This document shows positions 20,901 to 26,235 of a stretch of 64,000 nucleotides of DNA, piece by piece (position 1 is the first letter of the stretch; each line of letters begins with the position of its first letter). The position numbers were made by a program, and so were the translations under genes. The notes beneath the pieces were generated by a model that was not told where the DNA came from, ran no database searches, and saw only the letters and a list, made by a program, of their open reading frames with translations. This DNA is from Sanyastnella coralliicola (GTDB taxonomy: Bacteria; Bacteroidota; Bacteroidia; Flavobacteriales_D; Sanyastnellaceae), in assembly GCF_030845195.1 (NCBI RefSeq), contig NZ_CP132543.1, positions 1,877,501 to 1,941,500 on the forward strand, read 5' to 3'.

Positions 20901-23361
20901 CGTTGTATCCAACTACCTCACAAATGTTCTCTTCTTCTGGAGTTTCACATTGCGCATCCGCGATAGCGAGACCAGCAGCAAGGAAAGAAGAAGGGTTATT
21001 GCTAGGATCAGAAATAAGATCGATCACTACTTCAGTAACATCACCAGGTACGTTCTCAAGAACGAAAGGTGTAATGTTCAATGAAAGTCCGTTTGTGTTT
21101 CCTGTGATTGTGTAGTGCTTGTTTACCGGACCAGCAGTAATGTCGAAATCTGCATTACGGCCGTCATCTGACATATCAGACAAAGGAAGCGTTACTACGA
21201 TGTCACGTGCCTCATCAGAAGCAGGTACAGGAAGTGTCATTGTGTAAGACGCATTGTAAAGGTGGCGTCCTACGAACTCACCGCTACCAGCAGAAGTAGA
21301 TCCAGCGTTGCTGCTGAATGCGTATGCTACTAAAGAGCGAAGGTTATTGTTGTATCCAGAAGGATTACAAACTCCTACAGTAGAAGATGCAGGTACTTCA
21401 ACGCGGTAAGCGCGCTTGTTACCTTGGTCAGAACCATTTCCTTCTACTACTGTCTGTGCAGAAGCAACGTACTCTGCTCCATCTGCTGTGAATGTTACTG
21501 TTGCTGGAGGGTTAGAACCTTTCCAAACAGCTTCTAGAATAACGTACTCAAGGTTTCCTGGTGCATCAACATCGATAGAAGCACAAGACTGTCCTTCCAT
21601 TCCGATACCGTCCACCGTTACTTTCAATGCATCGTCACAATCCAATTCGAATGACTCAACTGAAGGCTCAGGGCTTCCACAGTCGATTGTTGCATTGATG
21701 TCTCCGTGACCAGAAGTTGTTCCAATGTAGTCGAACCACATTGAGAATCCATTCGGGTTTGAGTTAAGCGCGTTCGCTCCGTCACCAATCTGAAGACCGT
21801 AGTTGTTGTCTTGAGCTACTACTTGTAGACTCTCACCTGAAAGATCACCGCTTCCAACAAGGATGCTTGTCTTTGTATCGTCAAGTGTGTAGAAAGTCCA
21901 AGTAGTCTCGTCACCTAGCTGAGGATCTTTTGCTTCACCACCATTCGCAGTGAATTCAGCGTAAGTTGATTCGTTTTCGTACCAGATAGATACGTAGAAC
22001 TGATCGTTGCTATCCGAAATGCGTTCGATCATTCCGTAGATGTGAGCTGTTCCGTCGTCGAATTTATCAAAGAATAATCCCGAACCGGCTGCTTTAAAAT
22101 CAGTACCGAAGTTCGGGATCCAAAAAATTCTTCCATTTACTGCGTTGTATCCATCAAGGGTACACGTGCTTTCCAATTCACCGGTGGTCGCTTCGTCAAT
22201 GTACTCTCCTTGACAAATGTTATCCCACCACGTATTACAACAGTATGGATCGTAAGAAATGACTTCTTGGAAGTATGGATCATCTGCTGGGTATGGCGAA
22301 GATCCGTTCGTGATCGTTGCACATACGTCATCCACGTCTACGTATACATCGTTCGATTCGTAGATCGTGTTACATCCCACCGCGCGAACGCAGATGCGGA
22401 AGTTTCCTGATTCTGACGGACAGTACTCAAGAGACTGGTCAACACTAAATGGAGTCAATCCTACGATCGAACCATTCACGTTCTGTGCCCACATGAATTC
22501 TACTTGTCCACCACAATCGCTAACAGGTGCTGCAGAAAGAACTGCACATCCGTTTACTGCTGAAGGGGTAGCTGGTGTTACTGAACAACAGTCACCACTA
22601 CCTGGAAGACCTTCGTTGTAGTTGTGATCAACTTCGTTAGCGTCAAGAACCTGGCAGTAGATAGCCGCTAGGTAGATGTCACCCATCCACGGACGATCCA
22701 TTGTGATCTCATTCGCAATCGCAAATTCGTATGCACTGTCCCAGTTAGATAGATCACCACTACGAGTGTCTGTATCTACTAGTTCATTGTCGATGTACCA
22801 CTTCTCTTGTCCAGTATTCACGTTGAACGTGTAAACAACGTGCTGAAGACCAGTCTCGATATCCTGTGAACATGCTTGCTCAGGGAATCCTTGGTTATCT
22901 CCAGTTGTTGTTCTGTTACGGATACGGTACTCGTTTCCTTCTTGCCCTAGTGTGTAGTTACGACTAGCTGTGTTAACAGAATAAGACATGATGCGAGCAG
23001 GACCATACTGGTTCAAGTTGCTCTGATCAATCCACAGCTCCAATGACAACTCAGGAGAGTTGTAAAGAGCATTATAGTGCTTAGTAGCCGCACCGTTTGT
23101 TTTAAGGATTGTTGGTGCATCGATTGAAAGACCACCTCCTGGAACCCAGGAAATCGCACTTTCGTCACCAATGTGCAGGTCAGCAGCCGGAGCCACTCCT
23201 GAGACGTCATATACTGTTGTTCCAGCCCCCTCCGTAAAGTGGTATTCTGAAACCAGGTCAGTGGTGATTCGCTGACCGGAAACAGTAGCTGTAATAAGGA
23301 TTAGCGCAAGGAGCGATATCGAACGAATCGCCCAAGTAAACGCAGAGTACACGTTTGCCAT
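5959..23361 (-). CDS. Giant T9SS-secreted protein with about 51 HYR-like modules
   Basis: The 5,800-residue product has a signal peptide (LLALILITATVSGQ, residues 1-30). A LamG/concanavalin-like fold covers about 35-255, followed by a DPYCCNTWWDNIC motif near 375. A domain of unknown type occurs three times (about 407-557, 823-980, 1533-1670). A jelly-roll region ending YFTMGGWGIDNVRVYG lies at about 1024-1177. Two short repeats of the type ending GSYTFTGLGEGDYDI lie near 1307-1377 and 1723-1794. From about 1233 and mainly 1800-5700 there are about 51 modules of roughly 78 residues with four Cys each, of the form APVLEGVPADVTVECDDIP ... DNCDD ... RTWTATDDCGN. A T9SS type A sorting domain (YPNPTDDRFTVEF to the end) closes it. 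It is probably a cell-surface adhesin or filament, stabilised by disulfides. Part of the array is a near-identical 939-bp amplification. Confidence 0.9.
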   Translation of the reverse strand: MANVYSAFTWAIRSISLLALILITATVSGQRITTDLVSEYHFTEGAGTTVYDVSGVAPAADLHIGDESAISWVPGGGLSIDAPTILKTNGAATKHYNALYNSPELSLELWIDQSNLNQYGPARIMSYSVNTASRNYTLGQEGNEYRIRNRTTTGDNQGFPEQACSQDIETGLQHVVYTFNVNTGQEKWYIDNELVDTDTRSGDLSNWDSAYEFAIANEITMDRPWMGDIYLAAIYCQVLDANEVDHNYNEGLPGSGDCCSVTPATPSAVNGCAVLSAAPVSDCGGQVEFMWAQNVNGSIVGLTPFSVDQSLEYCPSESGNFRICVRAVGCNTIYESNDVYVDVDDVCATITNGSSPYPADDPYFQEVISYDPYCCNTWWDNICQGEYIDEATTGELESTCTLDGYNAVNGRIFWIPNFGTDFKAAGSGLFFDKFDDGTAHIYGMIERISDSNDQFYVSIWYENESTYAEFTANGGEAKDPQLGDETTWTFYTLDDTKTSILVGSGDLSGESLQVVAQDNNYGLQIGDGANALNSNPNGFSMWFDYIGTTSGHGDINATIDCGSPEPSVESFELDCDDALKVTVDGIGMEGQSCASIDVDAPGNLEYVILEAVWKGSNPPATVTFTADGAEYVASAQTVVEGNGSDQGNKRAYRVEVPASSTVGVCNPSGYNNNLRSLVAYAFSSNAGSTSAGSGEFVGRHLYNASYTMTLPVPASDEARDIVVTLPLSDMSDDGRNADFDITAGPVNKHYTITGNTNGLSLNITPFVLENVPGDVTEVVIDLISDPSNNPSSFLAAGLAIADAQCETPEEENICEVVGYNGPGQRHFWFANDFGQDWTSTEDGLQWIEYADGTAKLTGSMYRISDSSQIFDVVMYFSNKSNYSEWTAMGKEAKLCGDATEADAEEWTYYMIDTSRPSVLTGRDDLETEYLFLADRTDMNFGLQLGSNGANCKNDEYGFSIWFEYSGTASGHGDINANLNCEAQNCEIECVDDLTLDCESSIDPAYTGYPTLVCNGVGDCDREAGEFDFEFQGWGGATDGWSFGTGWQVGTGCDPACGDIPNVFIDFTNFHTDYNTKLKSPVYDACCTDDVYLSFCMQQDLYGGEDVPGYLAVQYRVNGGEWQTLNTYQNVYGSTVNYDDTYEIAGAAGQSFEVRFKAYGEGSNYFTMGGWGIDNVRVYGQSSGCSTPSEVDIDWSYSDSSTGSCPEVITRTFSGEYAGETYSCEQTITIVDEEAPVFTSVPEDAEFSCSETVAASSASAIDNCDDDVTVTQSDEIIGADCNYYIERTFVATDDCGNTATYVQTITIIDDLPTVTATSTDDNCSQNEGTITLSFEDSACRTHIQLSIDGGNSFVNVPDNSGSYTFTGLGEGDYDIVTKWGDGDCITDGDDVHINDNDEIELEIKNLGICIVDLYEWLPGGDQFVEELAPGESIIVTTHLGAMWRIVADNWQPNLFDEQYTVEGCYDQVWNVAPDYCQADCILEVDITGDTNPCEGEETTLTAEVSNESECIEIINCYTMGNAVSEGNCINTPGTGVIWQRAEGCQGSHTVWAINGELKLTEFADGTATIKGSIVNTENGDIGIVDVTLYDKEDDGNTWNASCYLNGISGPEIYYTSFLGTITVGDEVFTIEEKVSEKHFILADGAGFNPGEYGLGSWTAGTFGGCTEWFASLTPCEIPSQELTYEWSTGETTQTITVSEAGDYTVTVTDCAGCVAMDDVHITFDELPEVTVSSTDVDCVDNNGTITFTFVDNPARTNIEFSIDGGATWPAEYNVLDNTGSFTITGLAPGTYDLAVRWGNDECEVDLPDETIEEGCFSTPTVEEGVADAVTVECDEALPTDEPIFADACDGNLNVEFNETQNDLDCGYELIRTWTATNDCGQATSVSQTITVVDTTAPVLEGVPADETVSCDIAIPAANVTATDNCDDNVVVTLETTYEDATCPELGVTIYTWTATDNCGNTTSASQRITSIDDANPVVEGVPADVTVECDDIPAPADVTGFDFCSEIVSVELDEDISGATCPYTITRTWTVTDACGQMASASQVITVEDTTAPVLVGVPADQIGLCDDSFAPVDVTATDNCDDDVDVSVEETINGAGCNYTITFTYTATDDCGNTSVASYDVVVLDETAPVLEGIPADMTINCDEDPADANVTATDNCDTDVAVMMDETINDLDCGSEIIRTWTATDDCGNSVSASQTITVVDTEAPVITSQTPDQTIECDQDIPEINVTFVDNCDSDLTVSVDNWINELDCGYEYVKYCTATDDCGNTAEATVTITVLDTTAPEVVSAPADVTIECDEDEPTDMPVFADNCDDDLDISAISGIVQLDCGYEIQRSWTATDDCGNSTIVNQVITVVDTTAPMFNGVPADATVECDDIPGPAAVTATDNCDDAPVVTVADHINLIDDCSYEIERVWTAVDNCGNENTATQILTVTDTTAPEVVSTPADVTVTCDEALPTEDAEFTDNCDDNLHIEMEDVIVDQDCGYIIERSWVAVDDCDNAVSTTQIITVIDDQAPVITFQTPDQTIECDQDIPEINVTYVDNCDSELTISVNNWINELDCGYEYVKYCSATDDCGNMAEATVTITVLDTTAPEVVSAPADVTIECDEDEPTDMPVFADNCDDDLDISAISGIVQLDCGYEIQRSWTATDDCGNSTTVNQVITVVDTTAPEFTSTPADYTVNCDNGSSDPEFAGEPTATDNCDDNLVITFEDTVAPDVCPATFERTWTATDNCGNAVSYVQLITINDFAAPTLEVPADVTVECTESTDPLNTGEATAADDCSVPMVSYEDGPITGDCPYTFERVWTAVDACGNTVSGTQVITIEDTVAPVADGEGFHITISCDEELPEVYMTFTDNCDENIEVTVTTSMEEDGCNVIFYQTCTATDDCGNQTSVVSSITVVDETAPILIGVPADATIDCTDEVPDAIVVAQDNCDDEPVVSLTAETVYHDCGYQIVRTWTAMDECGNTYSESQTLDVVDVTAPEIECPADYVVNCDNGSSDPEFAGEPVVTDNCSSFEVTYADGPATDDCPATFERTWTATDACGNSSSCVQIITINDFAAPMIECPADVTIECTESTDPMNTGEATATDDCSTPVITYVDGPTTGDCPYTFERTWTATDPCGNSTSCVQVITIEDTVAPVLSGDDEELTVECNVSPTIVPPTATDNCDEDVEITLSTETIPGDCPQESTDIYTWTAMDECGNTAVRTLTINFIDTTAPILIGVPADQSIDCDADVPDAIVVAQDNCDDNPVVSLTAETVYHDCGYDIVRTWTAVDACGNTYSESQTLNVFDETAPEIECPADYVVNCDNGSSDPEFAGEPVVTDNCSSFEVTYEDGPATDDCPATFERTWTATDACGNASSCVQIITINDFAAPMIECPADVTIECTESTDPMNTGEATATDDCSTPVITYVDGPTTGDCPYTFERTWTATDPCGNSTSCVQVITIEDTVAPVLSGEDEELTVECNVSPTIVPPTATDNCDEDVEITLSTETIPGDCPQESTDIYTWTAMDECGNTAVRTLTINFIDTTAPILIGVPADQSIDCDADVPDAIVVAQDNCDDNPVVSLTAETVYHDCGYDIVRTWTAVDACGNTYSESQTLNVFDETAPEIECPADYVVNCDNGSSDPEFAGEPVVTDNCSSFEVTYADGPATDDCPATFERTWTATDACGNSSSCVQIITINDFAAPMIECPADVTIECTESTDPMNTGEATATDDCSTPVITYVDGPTTGDCPYTFERTWTATDPCGNSTSCVQVITIEDTVAPVLSGDDEELTVECNVSPTIVPPTATDNCDEDVEITLSTETIPGDCPQESTDIYTWTAMDECGNTAVRTLTINFIDTTAPILIGVPADQSIDCDADVPDAIVVAQDNCDDNPVVSLTAETVYHDCGYDIVRTWTAVDACGNTYSESQTLNVFDETAPEIECPADYVVNCDNGSSDPEFAGEPVVTDNCSSFEVTYADGPATDDCPATFERTWTATDACGNSSSCVQIITINDFAAPMIECPADVTIECTESTDPMNTGEATATDDCSTPVITYVDGPTTGDCPYTFERTWTATDPCGNSTSCVQVITIEDTVAPVLSGDDEELTVECNVSPTIVPPTATDNCDEDVEITLSTETIPGDCPQESTDIYTWTAMDECGNTAVRTLTINFVDTTAPVLEGTPENMTVECTEIPAAAVVTATDNCDEPAVIYNEDIFDLPCGQLIERTWTATDACGNTTSYTQTIDVVDTVDPMVDFAPQDVTIECDEDEPTDMPMFSDNCDDELEITAISGINNVTDCGYTIERSWTATDDCGNSTTVSQTITVIDTTAPVMEGVPADVTVECTDIPEPAMVTATDNCDDAPVVEMTETITGGCPYNLIRTWTATDACGNQSIMTQTITVIDEEAPVLVGVPADFNGECGDAPSADMVTAIDNCDENVPVIMTEEVIGESCPLTIIRTWTATDNCGNMVSDSQTITINDTTAPEFTSTPADFEVECDMVPGPDNDAIEVADNCDETPVITYDEVIIPGDPVMDGAEPCGYTIERTWTATDLCGNEASFTQIVTVVDTTAPDLVGVPADVTVECTDIPDAPVVTAVDNCYDGEMTVTFDESIVPQTCGYLIVRTWTVEDNCWNYATESQVITVVDTEAPVVLTTPADETIECDEALPTGMPTFEDACDDELSVEMTEMTEDLACGYQLIRTWTATDDCGNAVSTSQSIFVVDTVDPVLAGVPADMDVECSDIPAAAVVTATDNCDMDVAINFEEVINAGECPYTIVRTWTATDDCGNMVSASQTLTVVDTVAPVLEGVPADATVECDDIPAAPVVTASDNCDDDLMVVFTDEVVANGDCGYMIVRTWTVEDNCGNEASASQTLTVTDTTSPSILTQPASLALECDEEVPFEAPTFEDNCDEDLEVGFNEAIVPGDCANSFTIVRTWVAMDDCGNEVSVVQNIEISDNTAPVLSGVPADADYECTDIPAPAEVTATDNCDMDVTVTYNENFTDLDCGFMVTRMWTATDACGNSVTESQTITAIDTTNPVVEFAPADVTIECDEEEPAGMPIFSDNCDDELDITAISGIVQLDCGYLIERSWTATDDCGNSTVVSQTITVVDTTAPVLEGTPADMTVECDDIPAPAVVTATDNCDETLEVMFSEEVISDGCPYTIERTWTVMDDCGNADSYTQTLSVVDNTDPVLVGAPADETVECDAVPGVPTVSATDNCADNLMVTFVEVIEDLECGYLIYRTWSTEDECGNTASATQEITVVDTTAPVLVGVPADAIAECDDIPEVAVVTATDNCTEDLTVSFIEETIDQECGYLIIRTWTVHDECDNTTSESQVISVVDTTAPVIVSAPEDATVQCDEVPGVGTIEATDNCDNMLTVDVAEENEDADCGYIITRTYTVTDDCGNAAIHVQVITVTDTEAPVITGVPADVTIECGEDVPAPGDVEVEDNCDPMPVVTSAEVTETLDCGYQIVRTYTATDECGNEATATQTITVSDFTPPVFDSMPEDITVNCDEVTIAPSLTATDNCDDNVEITFDEVIGEGCPYTILRTWTATDDCGNEATTTQLVTVIDEVAPEFDEFEVFISIECDQVDDYIITASDNCDASVEVTIIEELIFSGGCIGTLQRTYQAMDDCGNTVTTTQLLQVVDTTAPELFNVPADVEIDCEDEVPAVADDIFATDNCSEDVTIEFTEVQTSEFCPYEIIRTWTAIDNCNNVTEGVQVITVTVDTPELVSLVTYPNPTDDRFTVEFSVPRDAEVAACVYDMAGREVMPVFKGTADARRLYQLEFSAFEWEAGSYVIMMTVDDKVYHHRMIITQQK
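10890..14420 (-). repeat. 939-bp tandem repeat, about 3.75 copies
   Basis: Blocks of 939 bp (313 codons, four HYR-like modules) recur in direct tandem. For example, the same sequence around 10973 recurs at 11912, 12851 and 13790, and that at 11499 recurs at 12438, 13377 and 14316. Differences between copies are scattered single bases, mostly synonymous. Identity is lost left of about 10890 and right of about 14420. The reading frame is kept throughout, so copy number changes would lengthen or shorten the protein by 313 residues at a time. Confidence 0.9.
15365..16790 (-). repeat. Older 927-bp duplication inside the giant gene
   Basis: Two module pairs about 927 bp (309 codons) apart are very alike. 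The pair TSQTPDQTIECDQDIPEINV plus EVVSAPADVTIECDEDEPTD is present in two copies, with several base differences in each. Between them lie two unrelated modules. This is the same kind of four-module step as the 939-bp amplification but clearly older. Confidence 0.75.
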
Positions 23362-23398
23362 AGCAGTAATTTTGTTTAGCTATAATCTGATTAGGTTA

Positions 23399-23440
23399 CT
23401 GCGCATTTCGCGCAGATAGTCGTGCAAAAATACAAAATTA
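23399..23440 (-). promoter_or_regulatory. Putative promoter and 5' UTR hairpin of the giant gene
   Basis: On the minus strand, TAATTTTG (23440-23433) and TATTTTTG (23432-23425) both match the Bacteroidota -7 consensus TAnnTTTG. A perfect inverted repeat CTGCGC-GAAAT-GCGCAG follows (23415-23399), about 38 bp before the ATG at 23361, so it would lie in the leader. A clear -33 TTG at ideal spacing was not found, so the promoter call is tentative. Confidence 0.5.
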
Positions 23441-23507
23441 TCTACAACTGACGACAGTTTATCGCAAGAAAAATGCAATTCGTCGAAGCACAGAACGTGC
23501 TCGTCGT

Positions 23508-24167
23508 TTATTGACGGGTTTTCATCAAATCGATCGTGGCCTTCGGATCTTCTGCCTTGAAAACGGCACTACCCGCTACCAACGCATGTGCCCCATGATC
23601 AAGAAGTTGGTTGTAATTCCCAGGTCCTACTCCCCCATCAACCTCAACAATACAAGAGGTATTATTCGCTGAAATCAAAGAACTGAGGTCCTCTAATTTC
23701 TGGTAGGTACGCTCAATGAATTTCTGTCCACCAAAACCAGGGTTCACACTCATGATCAATACTAAATCCAAATCTTGAATAATATCGTTCAATACTGACA
23801 CCGGTGTATGTGGGTTCAAAGCAACGCCTGCTTTCATCCCAGCAGCATGAATTGCTTGCACTGTGCGATGCAAATGAGTGCATGCTTCATAGTGCACCGT
23901 CAAGATCTCAGAACCTAAATCACGGAATGCATTGATGTAGCGATCAGGATCTACAATCATCAAGTGAACATCTAGGGGCTTTTTCGCGTGCTTCTGAATC
24001 GCAGCCAATACGGGCATCCCGTAAGAGATATTCGGCACGAACACACCGTCCATAATATCAATGTGAAACCAATCAGCAGAACTCTCATTTACCAATTCAA
24101 CATCACGTTGGAGGTTTCCGAAATCTGCGGCTAACATTGAAGGAGCGATAATGTGCGACATGGCCAA
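23508..24167 (-). CDS. rpe: Ribulose-phosphate 3-epimerase
   Basis: This enzyme interconverts ribulose-5-phosphate and xylulose-5-phosphate in the pentose phosphate pathway. The 219-residue length is typical. The motifs are IAPSMLAADFGNL at the N-terminus, WFHIDIMDGVFVPNIS with the catalytic Asp and metal ligands, DVHLMIVDP with the second His, LIMSVNPGFGGQKFI for phosphate binding, and VEVDGGVG with the second catalytic Asp. The start could be the ATG at 24167 or the one at 24161 (MSHIIAPS), which fits the family better. It is divergent from coaE, with 70 bp between. Confidence 0.95.
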   Translation of the reverse strand: MAMSHIIAPSMLAADFGNLQRDVELVNESSADWFHIDIMDGVFVPNISYGMPVLAAIQKHAKKPLDVHLMIVDPDRYINAFRDLGSEILTVHYEACTHLHRTVQAIHAAGMKAGVALNPHTPVSVLNDIIQDLDLVLIMSVNPGFGGQKFIERTYQKLEDLSSLISANNTSCIVEVDGGVGPGNYNQLLDHGAHALVAGSAVFKAEDPKATIDLMKTRQ

Positions 24168-24224
24168 ATGGTTTTTGCAAAGGTGATATTCTTTCCTCTA
24201 AAGACCAACGCGAGTATTTCACAG

Positions 24225-24232
24225 TATCTTCG
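24225..24232 (+). promoter_or_regulatory. Putative -7 box of coaE
   Basis: TATCTTCG matches TAnnTTTG with one change and ends 5 nt before the coaE ATG. A start point at the usual distance would fall at or next to the ATG, giving a leaderless or nearly leaderless message. Confidence 0.4.
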
Positions 24233-24237
24233 CTTTA

Positions 24238-24828
24238 ATGAACAACCCAACGCAAATCATTGGATTGACCGGAGGTATCGGCAGTGGTAAGTCTACCGTT
24301 GCCAAAATCTTCGAATGTCATGGCATACCTATATATAAGGCAGACGATCACGCCAAAGATTTGTACACCACTGACCTTGTCATGAAGGAACAGGTCATCC
24401 AAGAGTTTGGGGAGAAGGTTTATAAAGAAGGTCAGTTAGACCGAGCTTACCTCGCTTCAGTTGTTTTCGCTAACGCGGAACGGCTGCAAGCCTTAAACGC
24501 GATCGTGCACCCAGCAGTAGCTCGTCACTTTCAACATTGGTTGGGTGCTCAACGTGCTCCTTGCATTATAAGAGAAGCGGCGATTCTCTTCGAAAGCGGA
24601 AGCTATAAAGACTGCGATGCGGTCATCACCGTGAATGCCTCGGAAGAATTGAGAATTGAGCGTTCCATTGCTCGAGACACCTCCACTCGTCAACAGATTG
24701 AAGATCGAATCTCCAAGCAATGGACAGACGATCAGCGACAGGCGAAGGCTGACTTTATCATTACAAACAACCTGGGAGACCTGCTCATTCCTCAGGTCAA
24801 CCAGATCATCGAAAAGATTACGGGGTAA
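24238..24828 (+). CDS. coaE: Dephospho-CoA kinase
   Basis: CoaE phosphorylates the 3'-hydroxyl of dephospho-CoA, the last step of coenzyme A synthesis. The 196-residue protein opens with the P-loop LTGGIGSGKST (residues 10-20). It continues with the substrate-binding YKADDHAKDLY and REAAILFESG, and the LID-type RISKQWTDDQRQAKADFII. The length is normal. Its last 11 bp overlap the 3' end of the convergent lipoprotein gene at 24818-26164. A one-mismatch -7 box lies directly upstream. Confidence 0.95.
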   Translation: MNNPTQIIGLTGGIGSGKSTVAKIFECHGIPIYKADDHAKDLYTTDLVMKEQVIQEFGEKVYKEGQLDRAYLASVVFANAERLQALNAIVHPAVARHFQHWLGAQRAPCIIREAAILFESGSYKDCDAVITVNASEELRIERSIARDTSTRQQIEDRISKQWTDDQRQAKADFIITNNLGDLLIPQVNQIIEKITG

Positions 24829-26164
24829 GCTTTCGCTCCCAAGCAAGGCGATCGACCTTGTTGGCTACTTCTTGAGAGATAAACTCAATAAAGCGTTGCT
24901 CCAATTCGAGGTCGCTTACTTTCAATGGTCTGCGACGTGCTTTTTCCATGATATCTTGCTTCGCTGCGTTATCCAGGTCTACGGCGTCAGTCGCTGATAG
25001 AATCAGTTTGTATTTCCATTGACCAGGGTACAATTGATCTGGATCTCCAGAGTAATCAAGCCATGTGTGGTTCTCTTCAAAGGTGTACGGAATATTCTCA
25101 GCCGCTAGCACCTCCCCTGTTTCCGCGTCCAATAAATGGTAGCGGTAACTTACAATGTGTTTTACGGTCTGCGACTTTTCGGTGTATTCTACCTTCTTCG
25201 CAATGACAGTGTTTCCTTCATATCCTTTCTTACGCACACGAGAAACAGGACTCACCTGACTCTCTGAGTTCAGTAATTCACCTACAATGAGAAACTCTGC
25301 CCCGAGAAGCTTTCCAGCTTCTACGATGATATCTTCGTCAAAAGCCCCAGTCATTGAATTCATCTGCTCATCGAGAATCACATCGAGATCATCTCTTGAT
25401 ACGACACGAATAAACGGATTGTCAAGAGATAGAATTTCTTCCTTTACCCCTGTAATAATGGCCTTGTCACGGTTCGCTTTTAGATGACCACCTGCATGTA
25501 GATAGCTGATGGTGAAAGATGATTTCTCCAAACATTCATCCATATGAAGCAACACGTCGCTGAAGTCAGCATCGATTTCGCTTACTTCCTCGAAGTAGGC
25601 ATAAGCATCTTGGTACAAGCCAAGCTCTTTCGCTTTTAACCCTTTTCGAAATGTTGGTACGATGTCAATCATGACTTCGAGGTAGTCCAGCTCTTTTTCT
25701 CTGAAACCGTACTTGCGCGCTTGGTAAGCGTACATCTCTGCATCGTCCCACTCTTCCGCTTCTACCGCTTGCTGAGCGCGTACGAAGTAGCTTTGCCCTA
25801 GTTTGTATCTCGCTTCAGAACGCAAGTTTGCGGCATAGAAAGGTGTTTCCAATCCTAACCACTGGTACTTTGACATGAAATCTTCAGCACGATCTAGCGC
25901 GTTCAACGCTGATTGGTAATTTCCTTGACCAATCAATAGCTGTACTTCGCTGTAGTATTTATTCATGACGAAGGTGGCCGTCTCTTTCAACTGAATGTGA
26001 GCCTCAACCTTCTTTGGATTTTCCTTGTAGATGGCCTCAAAGCGGTCCAACGCTTCTAGATGCATACCGGCAGTGCGGTATTGCTCAGCCTCGGCCATAG
26101 ACTTTTTGTAGCCCTGGCACGCTGTTAAGGAAAGGGCAATAAGTAAGAGTAGCGTAATACGCAT
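24818..26164 (-). CDS. Lipoprotein with TPR-like N-terminus and CsgG/LpoB-like C-terminus
   Basis: The 448-residue protein has a lipoprotein signal (MRITLLLLIALSLTAC, lipid on Cys16). Helical TPR-like units follow from about 20 to 215 (YRTAGMHLEALDRFEAIYKE; IGQGNYQSALNALDRAEDF; ELGLYQDAYAYFEEV). The C-terminal 220 residues read like the CsgG/LpoB/TolB-N superfamily, with FIRVVSRDDLDVILDEQ, a glycine after a helix, and LLGAEFLIVGELL. Related proteins sense or build envelope structures. The family assignment of the C-terminal half is by pattern only. Its 3' end overlaps coaE convergently. Confidence 0.65.
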   Translation of the reverse strand: MRITLLLLIALSLTACQGYKKSMAEAEQYRTAGMHLEALDRFEAIYKENPKKVEAHIQLKETATFVMNKYYSEVQLLIGQGNYQSALNALDRAEDFMSKYQWLGLETPFYAANLRSEARYKLGQSYFVRAQQAVEAEEWDDAEMYAYQARKYGFREKELDYLEVMIDIVPTFRKGLKAKELGLYQDAYAYFEEVSEIDADFSDVLLHMDECLEKSSFTISYLHAGGHLKANRDKAIITGVKEEILSLDNPFIRVVSRDDLDVILDEQMNSMTGAFDEDIIVEAGKLLGAEFLIVGELLNSESQVSPVSRVRKKGYEGNTVIAKKVEYTEKSQTVKHIVSYRYHLLDAETGEVLAAENIPYTFEENHTWLDYSGDPDQLYPGQWKYKLILSATDAVDLDNAAKQDIMEKARRRPLKVSDLELEQRFIEFISQEVANKVDRLAWERKLTP

Positions 26165-26235
26165 AAGCCAGAGTTTGGAATAGTGAATACAATCACTGTA
26201 CCATTTGCAAAGTTAAGGCTTGAACAGGAGATATT

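Noticed and set aside
6818-22621. Many long plus-strand frames opposite the giant gene
   Set aside because: They are antisense shadows created by the repeated codons of the HYR-like modules. They recur every 939 bp with the repeat and have no signal or domain.
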